A DNA stretch of 64,000 bases, from assembly GCF_010015445.1 (NCBI RefSeq), contig NC_053128.1, positions 11,813,840 to 11,877,839 on the forward strand, given 5' to 3'. The stretch is from Perca fluviatilis (taxonomy: Eukaryota > Chordata > Actinopteri > Perciformes > Percidae). The translations under genes were made by a program, and so were the position numbers. Positions 36,830 to 49,700 of the stretch are shown here, piece by piece. The number at the start of each line of letters is the position of its first letter. Position 1 is the first letter of the stretch. Under the pieces are notes generated by a model. That model was not told the origin of the DNA. It was given only the letters and a program-made list of their open reading frames with translations, and made no database searches.

Positions 36830-37701
36830 ATAGTCCACAGTACTAACACATGAATAAAATACCATACAAAATGGATTGAAATAATGATTATACAGTCTAT
36901 AGTATTTCCATGAAGGTTATGAGGATCCCATTTCATTCAGTATTTATTACAATTTCTTTATGTAGCTATAAGGCATCTTTTCCATTGAGAGCAGATAGTT
37001 TCGACGAAAAAGTCCATTGTTGGACGGGTTCTCTGGAGCCATTGTTCAGTAATGGTTATTTAGCTTGCAGCCATAAATAACTCTACAAGATCACTTTTAC
37101 ATAAAAATCTAAAATACAGTAAGAGGAACATTCAAGTGACATTAAACTCTGTATCTTTGCAATTAAACATTTCCCCAGACAGGTTTGGATGTATGGACAA
37201 GGCCAAGGTGAGTATGTTCATTGTCCAGTGCTAATCGTCACTCCCTCCACAGAGTGTACACTAGGACCCAGGTCCTTTTTAGATTTTCGCTTGACAGACA
37301 CAGTATGACATGGAGAAAAAGAAGAAAGAAATGACATTTATATACTACTAATTTGCAACAACAAATAGGTCTTTAAAAAATGTAATGCTGCTCAGATCAG
37401 TTTTTTTAATCTCTTTTTAATTTAATCTATTTATTTAATGATTTAAAAAAATAAAAAAAGAGAGACAATAAAGAGAGACTAAAAACAAAGTCCAAAGACT
37501 TATTTCCATTGTGGTCCACTGGTAAAATACTTATCATGCCACAAGATAAATGTTAATTTAACCTAATTAGTCAGTTGCAAAATGCTAATACTGAACGTAC
37601 CTGCAAATAGCTTACTATCAATGTATTTTATTCCTTTTCTCTACACTATATGCTCCTAGCTACTAAAGCATGATAGAAGTTATTTTGGTAATGCAGCACT
37701 A
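36830..37701. other. AT-rich single-copy stretch
   Basis: No recognised feature. Confidence 0.5.
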
Positions 37702-37833
37702 GGTTAAGGTTCGGGAAAGATGGTGGCCTCGGTTTAATGCAGAAAGAACTCAACTGTAAAGTTGAAAGTTGAAGCACCACCATTTCCTTTAATAACGTTG
37801 AACCAAAACCACAGCCTTTCCCGAACCTTAACC
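37702..37833. repeat. Inverted repeat with perfect 18-bp arms
   Basis: GGTTAAGGTTCGGGAAAG (37702-37719) is repeated as its exact reverse complement at 37816-37833, with 96 bp between. The neighbouring sequence to about 37930 resembles a dispersed fish repeat that I recall but cannot name. It could be a small MITE; no target duplication was found. Confidence 0.65.
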
Positions 37834-40459
37834 AGAGTGCATGTATTGCCTGAACCTAAAAACACGCTGGACTTCTTAGCATGTGAACCCTCGGCCTACG
37901 CTTTGTATGGCGGACATTTACCCTGACCACCTTCCTAAGAATTATTTGCTGCTAAAAAGACATTACCACAGAACATAATCTAGAACTGAATAGAACTAGC
38001 AGATACATTGGCGGCTTTGATGATTTGTTGAGATGCTTGAAACATGTTTCCTGATCACCTGTGATCTTGATAAACACTTCCCTTCCTAAGTAGCAAAGGT
38101 CTAAGTGTGTTAATGTCAACACTGGAGAGCACAGTTTAGGTCATATCTCCTATTTCAACAGTCACTATTAAACTTTCTTTAAAAGTCTTCTTCTTTTCTT
38201 CTTAACTATAGGGGTGGCATATCACAAAACACTAACTGTGTGATTCATATGAGTCATTTTAAAAGGAACTGACAAACTACCTGCAGCATGTTATCGTCTA
38301 TGTTTGAAGACCTCACTGTGTGCCTTTGACTCTATATTTCCTTTGTTATCCCTTTACATCATGTGGAACACATTCTGATACTTTGAAATAACTCACAAAC
38401 CTTACCTTTTTTTTCGAAGGAAAGTGATTGAAACAGTTTGCCTTCTCTGGGTGTAATAAGATTGACTCAGATGACACGCCCGCTTCACCAGACTAATTGC
38501 CCTTTCTTGCAACTGTGCCACGGAGGGATTTGTAAGAACCCACGGGACATCAAAGACAAGCATCGTCTGCTCATCCCTATATCCCCTGTCTCTTTAACAT
38601 CCCGTCTTATAAAAACACTGGTCTGGCTTAATTGACTTGGCCCCATCCCACAGCTCTTCCATATTACTGAAACCTAAGCTGCTTGTGAGTGTCATGAAGC
38701 AAGCCAGCAAGGCCCGTGGAGAAAATATTCTGCGACAGCTCCTCTCCCTTGAGCCCTTATTGTTCTTCCAACAGCACCATTGGCTGAGAATGGAACATTT
38801 GCATGATTAAAGGGATTTGGTGGTGCGCTGTGTCATGTTCCTGTAATCTCCCAGATGATGGATTAGGGGTCTGCCGTGTCATACTCCCCTAATCTGGCCA
38901 CGATGACATCTGCATGCGAGTCCCAGTTGCCTTGACATCCACGCCGCCATCCCAAAGGCCTCTGCTGCCCTGGAGGAGCAGCCGTCGCAAGTCGGCCAGA
39001 TTCCTGAATACAATGGCATTGCATGAGCGGCTTATATTCAGTGAATGCTTGGCACTTATCTCTCTGCATTCCTAAACTATAGCCATAATAGAGAGATTGT
39101 TAAATGTTCTCGTTTTTTTCCTCTCATATTTGATCCATGTATCACTTTTCTTAGACATCAGGAATAAAAGGGTGGCGGTGGTAATAGAGCGAGATAATTC
39201 CTATTCCGAATATTTTTTATACCCAAGGGAGTGTCACTCTTGCCATCTGTCATAATGCACATTCTTACCTGACACCCACGATTTGGCTGGATTGTCTCTC
39301 GGGATTTTGAATATGATTAAGCGGAATGATATTGAAATGAATAAGGTTAAATAGACAGATGTGAGCCTTGGCCTTTGCCTTTCAAGTGGCTGTCATCGCC
39401 TTTGAAAGGCTTCATAAGTAGAAAGAAAGGGAGTGTGAGAGAGAGAAATAGAAAAGGGACAGAGGGGATGAGGCAAGAGAATAGCTTTCCACTTCCGCCG
39501 CCCCTAACAATAGCCCTGTCATCTCCCTCCAAAGAGCAGATGCCCAGGTTCCCAGTGGCATCTCCAGAGAGAATGTCAGGGGAGAAATAAATCTCCCAGC
39601 CAATTTATGTGTGGAAGGTGAACTTTTTACTAGCTTTCCATGGTAAAGGCAAGAAGGGAAATTCACTGTCAGCTCTGAGTGGAGATTTGCTTTCTTCTTT
39701 CTTAGTCGACATGGCAGTTTTATTCATTGGACCTCCAGAATGCACTCTTGTGCAACGTGGGGGTGAAAGAGAGTCAAAAATAGTCCATGTGAAACTCCCC
39801 AGACAGCAGAATGGTAAAAAAGTGAGAAATGTTTCTTTTTAGAAGAGAGCTGGAAACATAGCAAGATTCCATTATAGGCAAGCTGTAAATACTCATGCAA
39901 GGGGCTGAAAGAGCGCATTGCGTTCTATATTTGCTGAACAAACATGTACACTGTTGTGTCCGTTACACGCAAGCAAAGTAACACGAACATCCAGTAGCAA
40001 ACTGAATGAGGAATTAGCTGTAATGGTCTATTTGTGTTGCCCCCTCCCCCCCATCCCTAGAATATGGAGCCATCATCTTACCCACTGTAATCCTGAAAAA
40101 CTGGGAAATGTTAACATGTTATGATTTGCGGTAAAACACATATTTGATCGTTGTAGGTCTAACTGCCTTGTTTATTTCTGCACTGCAACTTAGGTGAAAG
40201 TGCATGGGATTCAGTGCATGTGCAACTAACTGATGTATCATTTCATGCCAAACAAAGCAGTTAATACCCTTGAAAAGAAGTGAGGAGAGATCCAAGAATC
40301 CTACACAAGTAATTTAAAGGATAAAAGAAGAGAAGAACAGGTTACAGAGATGTAATATGAATTTACATGTCAGCGCCACCTCAAAATGCCATGCATTGGA
40401 GAACACCCACATTTTTACTCTCCCGTAGCAAAATACAATGGAACAAGACTTAAACCCCA
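37834..40459. other. Single-copy stretch with a conserved-looking block
   Basis: No gene. The part at 38640-39110 is repeat-free and of balanced composition. It contains a diverged 45-bp tandem duplication with an internal hairpin (38830-38905, see findings). The open frame 38863-39069 (minus) lies in it but has no domain. A GA-rich patch is at 39420-39480. Whether any of this is evolutionarily constrained cannot be told from one sequence. Confidence 0.45.
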
Positions 40460-40995
40460 TGTTGCCATGCTAGCAGCTCTGTGAGACTGTATTTAAACAC
40501 AGAAGTGATTTGAGCAATGTTAGTATTGTCATTGTGAGCATGATAGCATATTTAGCAGTTATAATGTTCACCATCTTAGTTTAGCATGCTAGCATTTGCT
40601 GATGAGAATGTTATTTGTTTTGCAGACATTTGTTCATAAACCACAGTAGTGGACACATTGGAATTGGTAACCTGATGATGGCGCCAAATGAAAAGTTAAG
40701 GGATTCATTTCTTAAAAATTAAATTGTGAATTGTGAATGTTTGTACCAAATGTAGTGCCAATCCATTCAATAGTTGTCCAAACATTTCACTGAAAACCGC
40801 AAATGTTAGAGTATTGGTGTCGATGAAAGGAAAAGTCAAAAGGGAATAGTCGTTAGGCTTCATCTTCTGGGGACTATGAATGTCTCTACAAATCCCAATG
40901 CAATCCACCCGATAGTTATTGAGATATTTCAGTCTAAAAAGAAGTGGTCAATGGACCGACACTGCCATCCATCAAGACATGCCGCCAGCTTAAAA
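40460..40995 (+). repeat. Old dispersed fish repeat, family B (copy 1)
   Basis: Recognised by landmarks I recall from a common percomorph repeat: CATGCTAGCAGCTCTGTGAG, TTCACCATCTTAGTTTAGCA, CATAAACCAC, CTGATGATGGCGCCA, CATCTTCTGGGGACTATGAA, CAATCCACCCGATAGTTATT, GAGATATTTCAGTCT and CATGCCGCCAGC. It is interrupted and diverged. A second, shorter and inverted copy lies at 45084-45215. Class is not assigned. Confidence 0.65.
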
Positions 40996-42513
40996 AAGTG
41001 AAATGGAAGAGCTTTAGCAGTTCTGAAATAGATGTAGCACTCACGACTCAAACATTCTTTATCTTGTCAGACTGGGGCTAAACTTTCTTCAATTACTTGA
41101 GTGCCACTCATTCCAGATTTTGGTCATTACAGGATTTTTAAATATCTTCTATGACATATTCTATCAAAGATGAACCCCAGACAGATATTAATTAAGGCAG
41201 TAAGCTTAATTAATTAATGTAAGCAGCGTTTTTCTGCCAGTCAATAAAAAAGATAGGCTTTGGAGATGCGCTGGCATTTTGTTCAGAAGTAAGAAGAAAC
41301 TATGTCCAGTGAAAGTTTGAAGAAATCCCAAACTTTAAAGAACTTTTCTCTAACATCCTGCACACTTTTTTTTCTGAATGGTGTGTGTTTGTGTGGTCGT
41401 ATTTTAGAGTGTATATCTGTGTTTCCTGTGGTGTAAGCCAGGCTGACAGCCTTGCAGTGTACCGGAGGGGTTCACACTACAGAGGTCAGCGACTGCTTTC
41501 ACTTGTTCAGTGATGACGAGATTTTGCACTTAAGAGCCTAACTCTCAGGTCTCACCAGGCAGCGCAGTGAAGATATCCTGACAAGTCGCTACATGACTAG
41601 ATGTAGTGAGCATTGTTAATTAGAAAAAATGCTTCCTCATCTCCCTAGGTGGTGACTCAGTGGCAGTCGAAGCTACGAAAAGCATGCAGTGGGAGAAAAA
41701 AAGCTGTTGTGCCCAATTTCTTTACAGGAAACAGTGAAACAGGGGTTGTTGTTTTTTTTGTCATGATTTCAATTAAACTGAATGTGAGCCTTATTGGCCT
41801 TATTGCACAGGAGACAAGTCAAGAATAATTCAGAAAAAAATCATTATTCTTTGTGACACATTCAGAGTTCATGTGGAAAGCTGGTGCGGAGGAGGTCTTA
41901 TTCACATCCATCCTCTTCCGTCTGTCCTGCTTGGTGGAGCCTCCTGGCACCCCGAGGGGGTCTGGCCTCTACTGGGCACACGCTCGGTGCAGGGATCTGC
42001 AGTGCCGGCTGGTTGCCGGGTAGAGTTCAAATCTATTTCTGTCTGTTGCGTCGCATTTTGGGTTTGCTCCACCTCGAGAGGAATGTCAGCTATACCTACA
42101 AGGGTGTGCAGAAATTTATCAGAAACTGTCAAGGCACTACCAGAAAATGCTATTCTCTTTCTGTTTTAATGAGCCCGGCCCATAAACGGACATATCACCT
42201 GCACTGTGTCGGCACGGGGAAGCTTATTACTATGTGCATAAAAAATAAGGTGGCAGGGAGGATGTACAAATGGCACGCTTTCCCTCCATCCAGAAAGTGT
42301 TATTATGTGCATATCATTCCCTCCTTGGTCGGTATATTCAATGTATAGTATTTAAATGTATGTGAACCTACTTCTTATACCTCCTTTCACCTTAAGAGAC
42401 TGTCCTTGAAATGTTATGGGTTTATGTTCTGTTGAACATCATGGCAGCATATTAACAGGGAGCCAGAGGTTGTTTACATGCCTCAGTATTGCTTGTAGTG
42501 TATGCCTGAACGG
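40996..42513. other. Single-copy non-coding stretch
   Basis: No gene is supported. Overlapping open frames at 41873-42348 (up to 154 codons) are the longest not explained by repeats, but they occur in two phases, show no domain and have no conserved motif, so I treat them as chance. Confidence 0.45.
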
Positions 42514-42682
42514 CAGGCTTATTCTCTCTCTCATATTGTCCCTTTCATATTTCCAAAATGCTGCAACCATGAAATTCACTGTCATTTACTATTGAACACT
42601 GGAGGAACATTATCGACCAAGAACACTAGACATAGCGTAACAAATTTGCTGCCTACTCCATATCGAGTTCTGCTTTTTTGTT
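42514..42682 (+). repeat. Diverged tandem duplication, copy 1
   Basis: Shares ordered blocks with 42978-43122: CAGGCTTATTCTCTC, AATTCACTGTCA, CTGGAGGAACATTAT, CAAATTTGCTG and GTTCTGCTTTTTT. The offset is about 464 bp. Confidence 0.7.
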
Positions 42683-42977
42683 TCATGCCTAAACTAACCA
42701 GATAGTTTTTTTTTTTTTTTTACCTTGATTGTTGGGAGGAGATGGAATGCGAAAAAAAAACAATTGAAACGGGAAAGGGCCTTCCCCAAATTGTCGCCAC
42801 TAAGTTAGAAGCACACAACTGTCATCATAGGCTGTAGCATTACGATCACCCTTCATTTGAACTAACCATAAAAAAAACAGACTTAGATCAAAAGTATATG
42901 TACGGGCATGTTTATATATTTTTTTTATGTGTTCTGTTGTTTGGGTGAACCGATACTTTATTATGGGGCCCTATACC

Positions 42978-43122
42978 CAGGCTTATTCTCTCACACTTTG
43001 CTTTTTCTCTCCACGTAATTCACAGTCAATATCCATTGAAGACTGGAGGGACATTATAGAGTAAGCACATTAGGTGTAGCAAATTTGCTGTGTGCCGCAT
43101 GTCCGGTTCTGCTTTTTTTCCA
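42978..43122 (+). repeat. Diverged tandem duplication, copy 2
   Basis: Corresponds to 42514-42682 in the same order and orientation (CAGGCTTATTCTCTC, AATTCACAGTCA, CTGGAGGGACATTAT, CAAATTTGCTG, GTTCTGCTTTTTT), with several small deletions. Confidence 0.7.
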
Positions 43123-45083
43123 GCTCAATATTTTAATAAGGGTATCATAATTCATAATTCTGTTGCAAGGCATTGCTTTTTAGCAAGTGTGTGTGTGTGT
43201 GTGTGTTTTTTTCCATTTTGTAGCCTCCGTGTGTGTGTGTGTGTGCAAGTGTGCATGGCCTCTGTGGGACTGAGCTTTCCTTTGGACATGCCAGGGGGCG
43301 GCTCGGGTGATAGCATACACTGCCGCTGTCGGCCATCCTTGTGAGATAATGTCATAATGGGGGGGACAGCTGGCAGCTTCGTTTCCTGTCGGCGCAAATT
43401 TTCTACTACATCAATAATGACTTCCACAGCCCAGCCATGAGCGCCACGGCTCAGTAGGCGTATGACTGTATTCTCATATTTCCTCACATTCTCTCTCCTT
43501 TCTCCTTCTGTCTGTAATTCTTCACCCTCTCACTACTTTTTACCTTTCCCGATTTATCTTTATTATTTCTCCTTCTTCATTTTTTTCCTCACCATCTCCA
43601 TTCTCGTGTATGTGTGTTACTCTGCATGTCAAAGTTTTCCTCCTACACAACATTTGTTTGCCCTCATTGTTAATCATATTTCCAGATACAGTAGCTTTAC
43701 ATGCTAAATGGAGCAAAGAAGCAAGTTTACTGGTTTACTGTACCTCTACATTTGTAGAGTTCTGTCTGGGTTTTAGGACTATTTGGGTGCATTTTATTTA
43801 TTTTTTTTAAATATTGTGATATTTCAGGGCATTTGCAATGAATATCCCATTAACCCAGAGATCATATGACTTAAGTGGAAAACACAACCAAAATGACTTA
43901 TTACTATTTTCCTAGGATTCGCAGAAGCCATTAAGAAAATGATCCACTTTAGTTTGAATTGAATTTTAGTTGACTTTGCTTGTCTAATCTGCAATGTTCT
44001 TGGTTTTCTAATGCAACTTTGCTTGATTTATTACATTAGTGTGCTCCATAGTAAAGTCCAGATACAAGCCAACATCCTTTTTAAGGGTATTGTGTAACAG
44101 TAAACTAGAGTTCAGCTCTCAACATGTCTGCTGCTTACAGTATAATAAATACAGGCTAAGGAAGTGACATTCCCTGTCACGAGGAGGGAGGCCGGACGGT
44201 GGGCGAATATGACTACTGACATGTTGGAGCATCAATGACCAATGGGTGGCAGTTTGACACTTTAATATAGTTTAGGATTTCATGAAGACACAGCAAAGCT
44301 CAGTGATATGTCATGCTAGCTGTCTTTCAAAAAGTAGGAACAAAATGCAGCAGAAAATGAGAGAGTGCAGTAACTGGGATCTCTCAGTATAATTACTTGG
44401 AAATGGTAGTAATGGTATAGTGGAATAGTAAATGGTTAAACTGAGATGTTCTGTAAAATATCTCTATTCTGTTGTTGATTCTTTTTTCCCTGTTGAGCAA
44501 AGGAAGCCTTATAAAGTAGCATCACACAGTTAGTCATTTATCAGGTTGTCTAGCAACAAAACAACAACATTCTGCATGGCCATTTCTGTTACAATTCCAT
44601 CCTTAATCTTCCTCGGAAAAGAAAAAAATGATCTCTGGGTGACCTTTCACCTTAAATCCCTGTGATTAGAAATAAACTTTGACAGAGAGTCATGGACATG
44701 ATAACAGTCAGAGATTCCATTATGAACCAATCAGCAGAGGCAAGCCTCACCCCACTTCACACCTGAGTTTGAATGCATTGCATGGCTAGAAGTGCCGCAC
44801 TCCAATCTAATGTCATATGTAGACCATCTATGGGCCAGTTGGTGTATTTGCTTTGATTATTTAGGCAGCATGGATTCATTTCAGAATAGAGAGACACGTC
44901 GTTATAGCTCACTTTGTGTCATTTATTTAAGAATTTGATATCTCAACGGACTAAACAACTGAAAGAAGATAATGACAATATGTCATTATCCCAAACTATA
45001 AAGCATTAATGTTGCCATAGTCACAAATTAGTTATAAAGTGGCATGTATGTCTTTGTTTCTGTCTCTATGGCAATGTCTGTCA
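43123..45083. other. Single-copy stretch with two short GT arrays
   Basis: GT runs lie at 43187-43206 and 43229-43245, and a C/T-rich segment at 43484-43600. No gene; frames such as 43462-43707 are pyrimidine-composition artefacts. The part from 43800 to 45080 is AT-rich with nothing recognised. Confidence 0.5.
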
Positions 45084-45215
45084 GTCGGCCTCCTCCACAT
45101 TGGTCCAGACATATCTCAACAGTCATTGGATGGATTGTCCAAAAAAATTCTACGGACATTCTTGATCCCCAGAGGATGAAGTTAATGACTTTAGTGACTG
45201 CCCAACTTTTCCTTT
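45084..45215 (-). repeat. Old dispersed fish repeat, family B (copy 2, inverted)
   Basis: On the minus strand it reads through TTCATCCTCTGGGGATCAAG, AATGTCCGTAGA, CAATCCATCCAATGACTGTT and GAGATATGTCTGGACCA, matching the 3' part of 40460-40995 in order. Confidence 0.7.
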
Positions 45216-45428
45216 TATCACCACCAGCAGTTTGATATATTTTGAATCAAATGTCTCATTAGATGTGTCTTTTCTTTCTCCTGTTTTAGCAACTCATCAA
45301 CTCCTCTTTAGTCTTTTTCTTATAGGTGGTTATACTCTTTGCGGTAAATGTGATTCCTTCCTGTTGTACGGCTGTTTTGGATTCTCTTCTAGTCTTTTTT
45401 TTCATCTAGATTTTCATCCTGATAGGTC

Positions 45429-45490
45429 TCTGTAAAGCACTTTGTGGCTTAGTTTTAAAAAGCACTTTATTCAAATAAAGCTCATTATAA
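45429..45490 (+). repeat. 3' tail of a non-LTR retrotransposon
   Basis: TGTAAAGCACTTTGTGGCTT followed by AAAAAGCACTTTATTCAAAT and AAAGCTCATTAT matches the tail at 63731-63792 in order (TGTAAAGCACTTT, AAA-GTGCTATATAAAT, AAAGTTTA). This type of ending is, as I recall, common at 3' ends of fish LINEs. Upstream sequence from about 45245 may be the decayed 3' region but shows no reverse-transcriptase frame. Confidence 0.6.
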
Positions 45491-46240
45491 TTACAGTTAG
45501 CTAGTCCATTATCACCGCTTTGCTTAAGTTATACCAGGACTGAGTAATTACCTGGAAGAACATGTTTTTAACTAAGAAATAAAAATAAAAAATACTTGCT
45601 AATTACTCCTACCAAACACAACCGTGTCAGAAGGAAATAGTACTAGCACACAGGCCTGTAAATTGCTTTTCTACTATAATTAGGCTAACAATTGTTTGAA
45701 CAGCATAGGCGGTAAGTGCTAAATCAAACTGTAAGTTGCAGTTTTCCATCATAAAGTTGCTAGTATTCTGCCGCTAGCTGTGCTGTTAGCTTTGTTGTTG
45801 TTGCAGATTGCAGGGGGACTTTGAAAATGTTAACGGACAGTGCAGAGCAGAAGGAGAGGGAGCCAGCCAAAAACCTGCTGGAACCAAAGATTGAATTATC
45901 TAGAGTCAAACATCTGGTGAGTTAGACTATTGTTAGACTGCCAATATATTTGACTGATGTCTTTTTCTTTCATTGAATATTGGAAACCGGGACATTTGCA
46001 TGGTCCACTGCTGATATGTTGGAGGTACTTCCCTGACCACAGCTAGAACAATGTGTAAAGACCTGCAGTAACTTTTGATGGTTTTACACATTTTAATAAC
46101 ATATTTTACGTTTGAAAATTGTTTTGTTTGCAATACATATTTCAGTTGAAATCGGCATTTCTAGCCAGGTTTACACTAATTGTTAAATATACAAAAGTGG
46201 TCATCCTTTCCTACATATTAATATTAGTATTAATTGCTTC
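45491..46240. other. Single-copy stretch with an exon-like open frame
   Basis: No confirmed gene. A 32-codon frame from ATG at 45827 to TAG at 45923-45925 encodes a charged peptide (begins MLTDSAEQKEREPAKN) and includes a canonical donor-like CTG/GTGAGT at 45913-45921, with TTGTTGTTGTTGCAG upstream at 45793-45807. It could be a first-exon relic, a retained fragment of a repeat, or chance. Confidence 0.3.
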
Positions 46241-46716
46241 AAAAGGGGACATATCATGAAAAACTCACTTTTAAGTGCTTGTGCACAAACATTTGGGTGT
46301 TTTGAATGCCTTCCAAACCACAAACTGTAATAAGACAACCGAGTCAGTTTTTTTGTTGGCTGCCTAGATCAGAAAACATGGGATTCAACAAGCCATTTAG
46401 ATTTGGCTCCTTTCCCTATGTACATGCAGCCTCATTAGAACATAACACCCCCTATTTGACTATCTCCACCCTCGGCTTGAGAACTACCTTTGCAAAGGTG
46501 CACCATATTTTCCTCGCAAGCCAATCAGAGCAGGGCTTTTTGGGAGGGAGGGTCTTAAAGAGACAGGGGCTAAAACGGACTGTTTTAGACAGAGGGAGTA
46601 TAGGTTGTTCAGACAGTGTGAGAAAAATGTTTTTTGAACATTAAGGCATGTAAACATGTTCTGATAGAAACCCAAAATACAAGTATGAACCTGAAAATGA
46701 GCACGATCTGTCTCTT
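46241..46716. mobile_element. Non-autonomous TIR element related to 8137-8612
   Basis: The left end is AAAAGGGGACATATCATGAA and the right end, reverse complemented, TAAGAGACAGATCGTGCTCA, so the inverted termini are diverged. The right part (46559-46714) aligns with 8471-8608 (AGAGACAGGGGCTAAAACGG, ATGAACCTGAAAATGAGCA). The left parts of the two elements differ. The open frame at 46306-46644 is inside the repeat and is not a gene. No clear target duplication. Confidence 0.7.
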
Positions 46717-49700
46717 ATACAGTAGTTATTGCCTGGTTACTTTAATGCTGTTTAATAGGCATGTTTGTTTTGGTGGAAACACAATTATAAAATGTTATTG
46801 CATGGCTATGTTGAATTTTCAGTAGTGTATTTATTTAGTTTGAAACCTCACTACGCCAAAAACACTAAAACCAACATGTAGCTGTAGTATAAAAGTATGC
46901 TGGTTATCCCGGTCCTTCATATTTATTAACAAGTCATAAGGAACGTTGTCTCATTGTGATCAAACAGCAAAAAAATTTTAAGTCCCTTTGATTTAACAGC
47001 CTACTGCTGAATGTAGTATAATACTCCTGAACTCCCTCTCTGAGCAAAACACAAAGCCAAATCATTCTGCTAATATAAAGACCTGATGTCTCATATTAAA
47101 TTCAGCAAACCCAAGCTGTAGAAGCACACCACAGAAATTTGAAGATTTACACGACTTGTTATGCACAAACATTGTAATAATGACAGCTACTCCAGGGTGC
47201 CACATTCTGTGATTTCAAACAGCATTTCACAGCTACAAATGAGACAAATCATCGCAGTAAGATGGCAGTGAAAATGGCAGTGAAAACCCCCTTAAAAATG
47301 TGGCATATTTTTCTCAAGACACTCAACATGAACATATTGTTTTTGTCATTTATTTTGCCAGAATATGCAGTTTCCAGCCTCACAGCCTTGTAGAAAGTAA
47401 ATTTCAAAAAAACGTAATAAGTGTGCATGTTGGGTTGGCACATGAGACACTAGGTTTGAAGAGATAATCCATTGTTCCTAAAATACCTGGCATTAATTGA
47501 GTTGACTTTGCATCAGACACTTGCAAGAACTTTTGATGTGTCTGGGGAAATTGCCATGGAAACGGTCGCCTTAATGCACAGGACATGACCAAGCAATCAG
47601 ACCACTTAGCAAGGAAGTAAGAGGAAGGTGATTCTTGGCTCCCTCTCTTCCCTGTAATTCGGTTACCACTAGGCTGTCATTTAGCTCAGGCAGACTGGCA
47701 GGGCTTTAAAAGTAAGGAAGAAACTGCAATTACCCTTGGAGAAATGCAGTAAAAAGGCAAGAGCCATCAGGCCGCTTGCACCTCTACTCCAACACACCCG
47801 AAGTGAAGGAATGGCTCCATGTTACACATCACTGAGGCTGAAGAAAATGTCCTCAATCTTTTGATATATATGTTGTTTTTTTTGTTCTCCATAAAAGCAC
47901 AATGTGCTCCATTTTGAGGCTTGTAGATGTGATAAGACTCCCGTTACATCATCAGTAGACTGCATGTCATGTACATCGGTGTGCTACACATCAAATACAG
48001 CCAGTATCTGGCATTTGATAAGGAGCTGATTCAAATACAGAGATATGTCTACCCGTAGGCAGACTTTGACACATCCTGTCCAGTTGATGATATTTTCTGT
48101 AGCAGATATGTCTTTGGAGCTTTCACATCACAGACTGGACCTTTCTAACTCCTTACTGTATATCTCTATTTCACTTCAATCTGCATTTTATTTATTTCAG
48201 TGTCTAAGCTATGATGGCAAGCTCCCACTGCATGATACTATCGGCACCCGATTAATGCATTTTGAGTAAAGAAAACGACACACTTTCAAGTCACAACTCA
48301 GTAAAACTAGAACATACAAACATCATACACATCCTGTTCAAACCAGCAAAACTTACTCTTTACAGTGCTGGATGTGTTTGATGTCTGATGAGGACAAATG
48401 CCGGTAAATCAGTTCAAAATTGAATACAAAAAAGGCACACCATATTACTTTAGATCTTGCCTAATAGTCACATTTTCTTCAAATGTAATCGGGTTAATGT
48501 TGTTGTACGTATAGGAATTGGTAGTGGCTAATGCAGCATGGTTTTCCATGTTATGGAATATGGAACCCAAATCATATGAATAAACTGTGTAAAATATATA
48601 AACGAACCAACAATTTAAGTAATTGACAAACTTATTAAAACTTAACTCGTTATTATGCCACTTTTAATTGTTAAAATTATTTTATTTTTTCTCACAGCGG
48701 TGTTGTCACAATCTTTCACCTAAGCGTAACAACTGCCACCAGATGCAACAAATGTCAAAGTAATTCTGAATCAATGAATGCCATATGCCTGGGAGTGAAG
48801 ACTGAGAAAGGAAATGTTTGCATTAATGATAATAATTAACCAACATTTTAATCTGATTTCCACAAACACCTACAGACACACGCTGTTGTGTAATTACCCA
48901 AAGAGTTGCACTGTGTAAACTTGCTCTACAAAAGAAACTAGGACATAAACAAGAACAAGCATGAAACTAAAACCAAATTATCCTCACATCTACTCATCCT
49001 GCTGCAATAACACAACTCAGTGTATGAGATAACTAACTGTTCTGACAAGGACATCCAAATACACTCTGTTAAAAGTCTGATGAGGTCTCGTTAGGGTATA
49101 ACGCTAGGTATTAATTTTCTAGTACAGTATGATCATCAACTTCTTATGTATTTTTCCATAAACATAAGAAGTTGTCTGTGATAACTGACTCTACCAGGAA
49201 GAGGTACCTCCAAATGTCTGTCACCTCTCACCATCCATGGTCCATTATGATGCTGTTCCCACAGCCTCGCACTGCGCAAGAATGTGATGGATGTTTGATT
49301 TAGTAGTCAGGACAGAGCAGGCAAGTTATTCTTAATCTGTCAGCTTTAAATTCCGTTGAAAGTTGCATGTGTACGCTGGGTTTGTCTGTGTGTTTGGTTC
49401 TGGGTTCTGCCAATCATTGAAATGTAATTTTGAGTAGCGCTAAAGGAAAGTGTTATGGGTCTATGTCAGCAGAGCCACTTTACAACCAGAAAAGACGAGG
49501 CTCAATATATGAATATTCAGTATATTAAGCTTAATTTCAGGAACTGAATATTTGTTCAGTTGGGTTGAGTGAGCGATTGATTATCAAATTTGCAAAGACA
49601 GCAAAATTCAGTCAGTTGTGCCACTGGCAAGCTGACTGCCACTATCAGCCAGAAGGACTCTGGAGTACTAGTTTGGGCAGACACCTGACTTGGCCTGGAG

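Noticed and set aside
41873..42348. 154-codon and 98-codon overlapping frames
   Set aside because: Longest non-repeat frames, but in two competing phases, with no domain, no homologous phrase that I recognise and no flanking exons.
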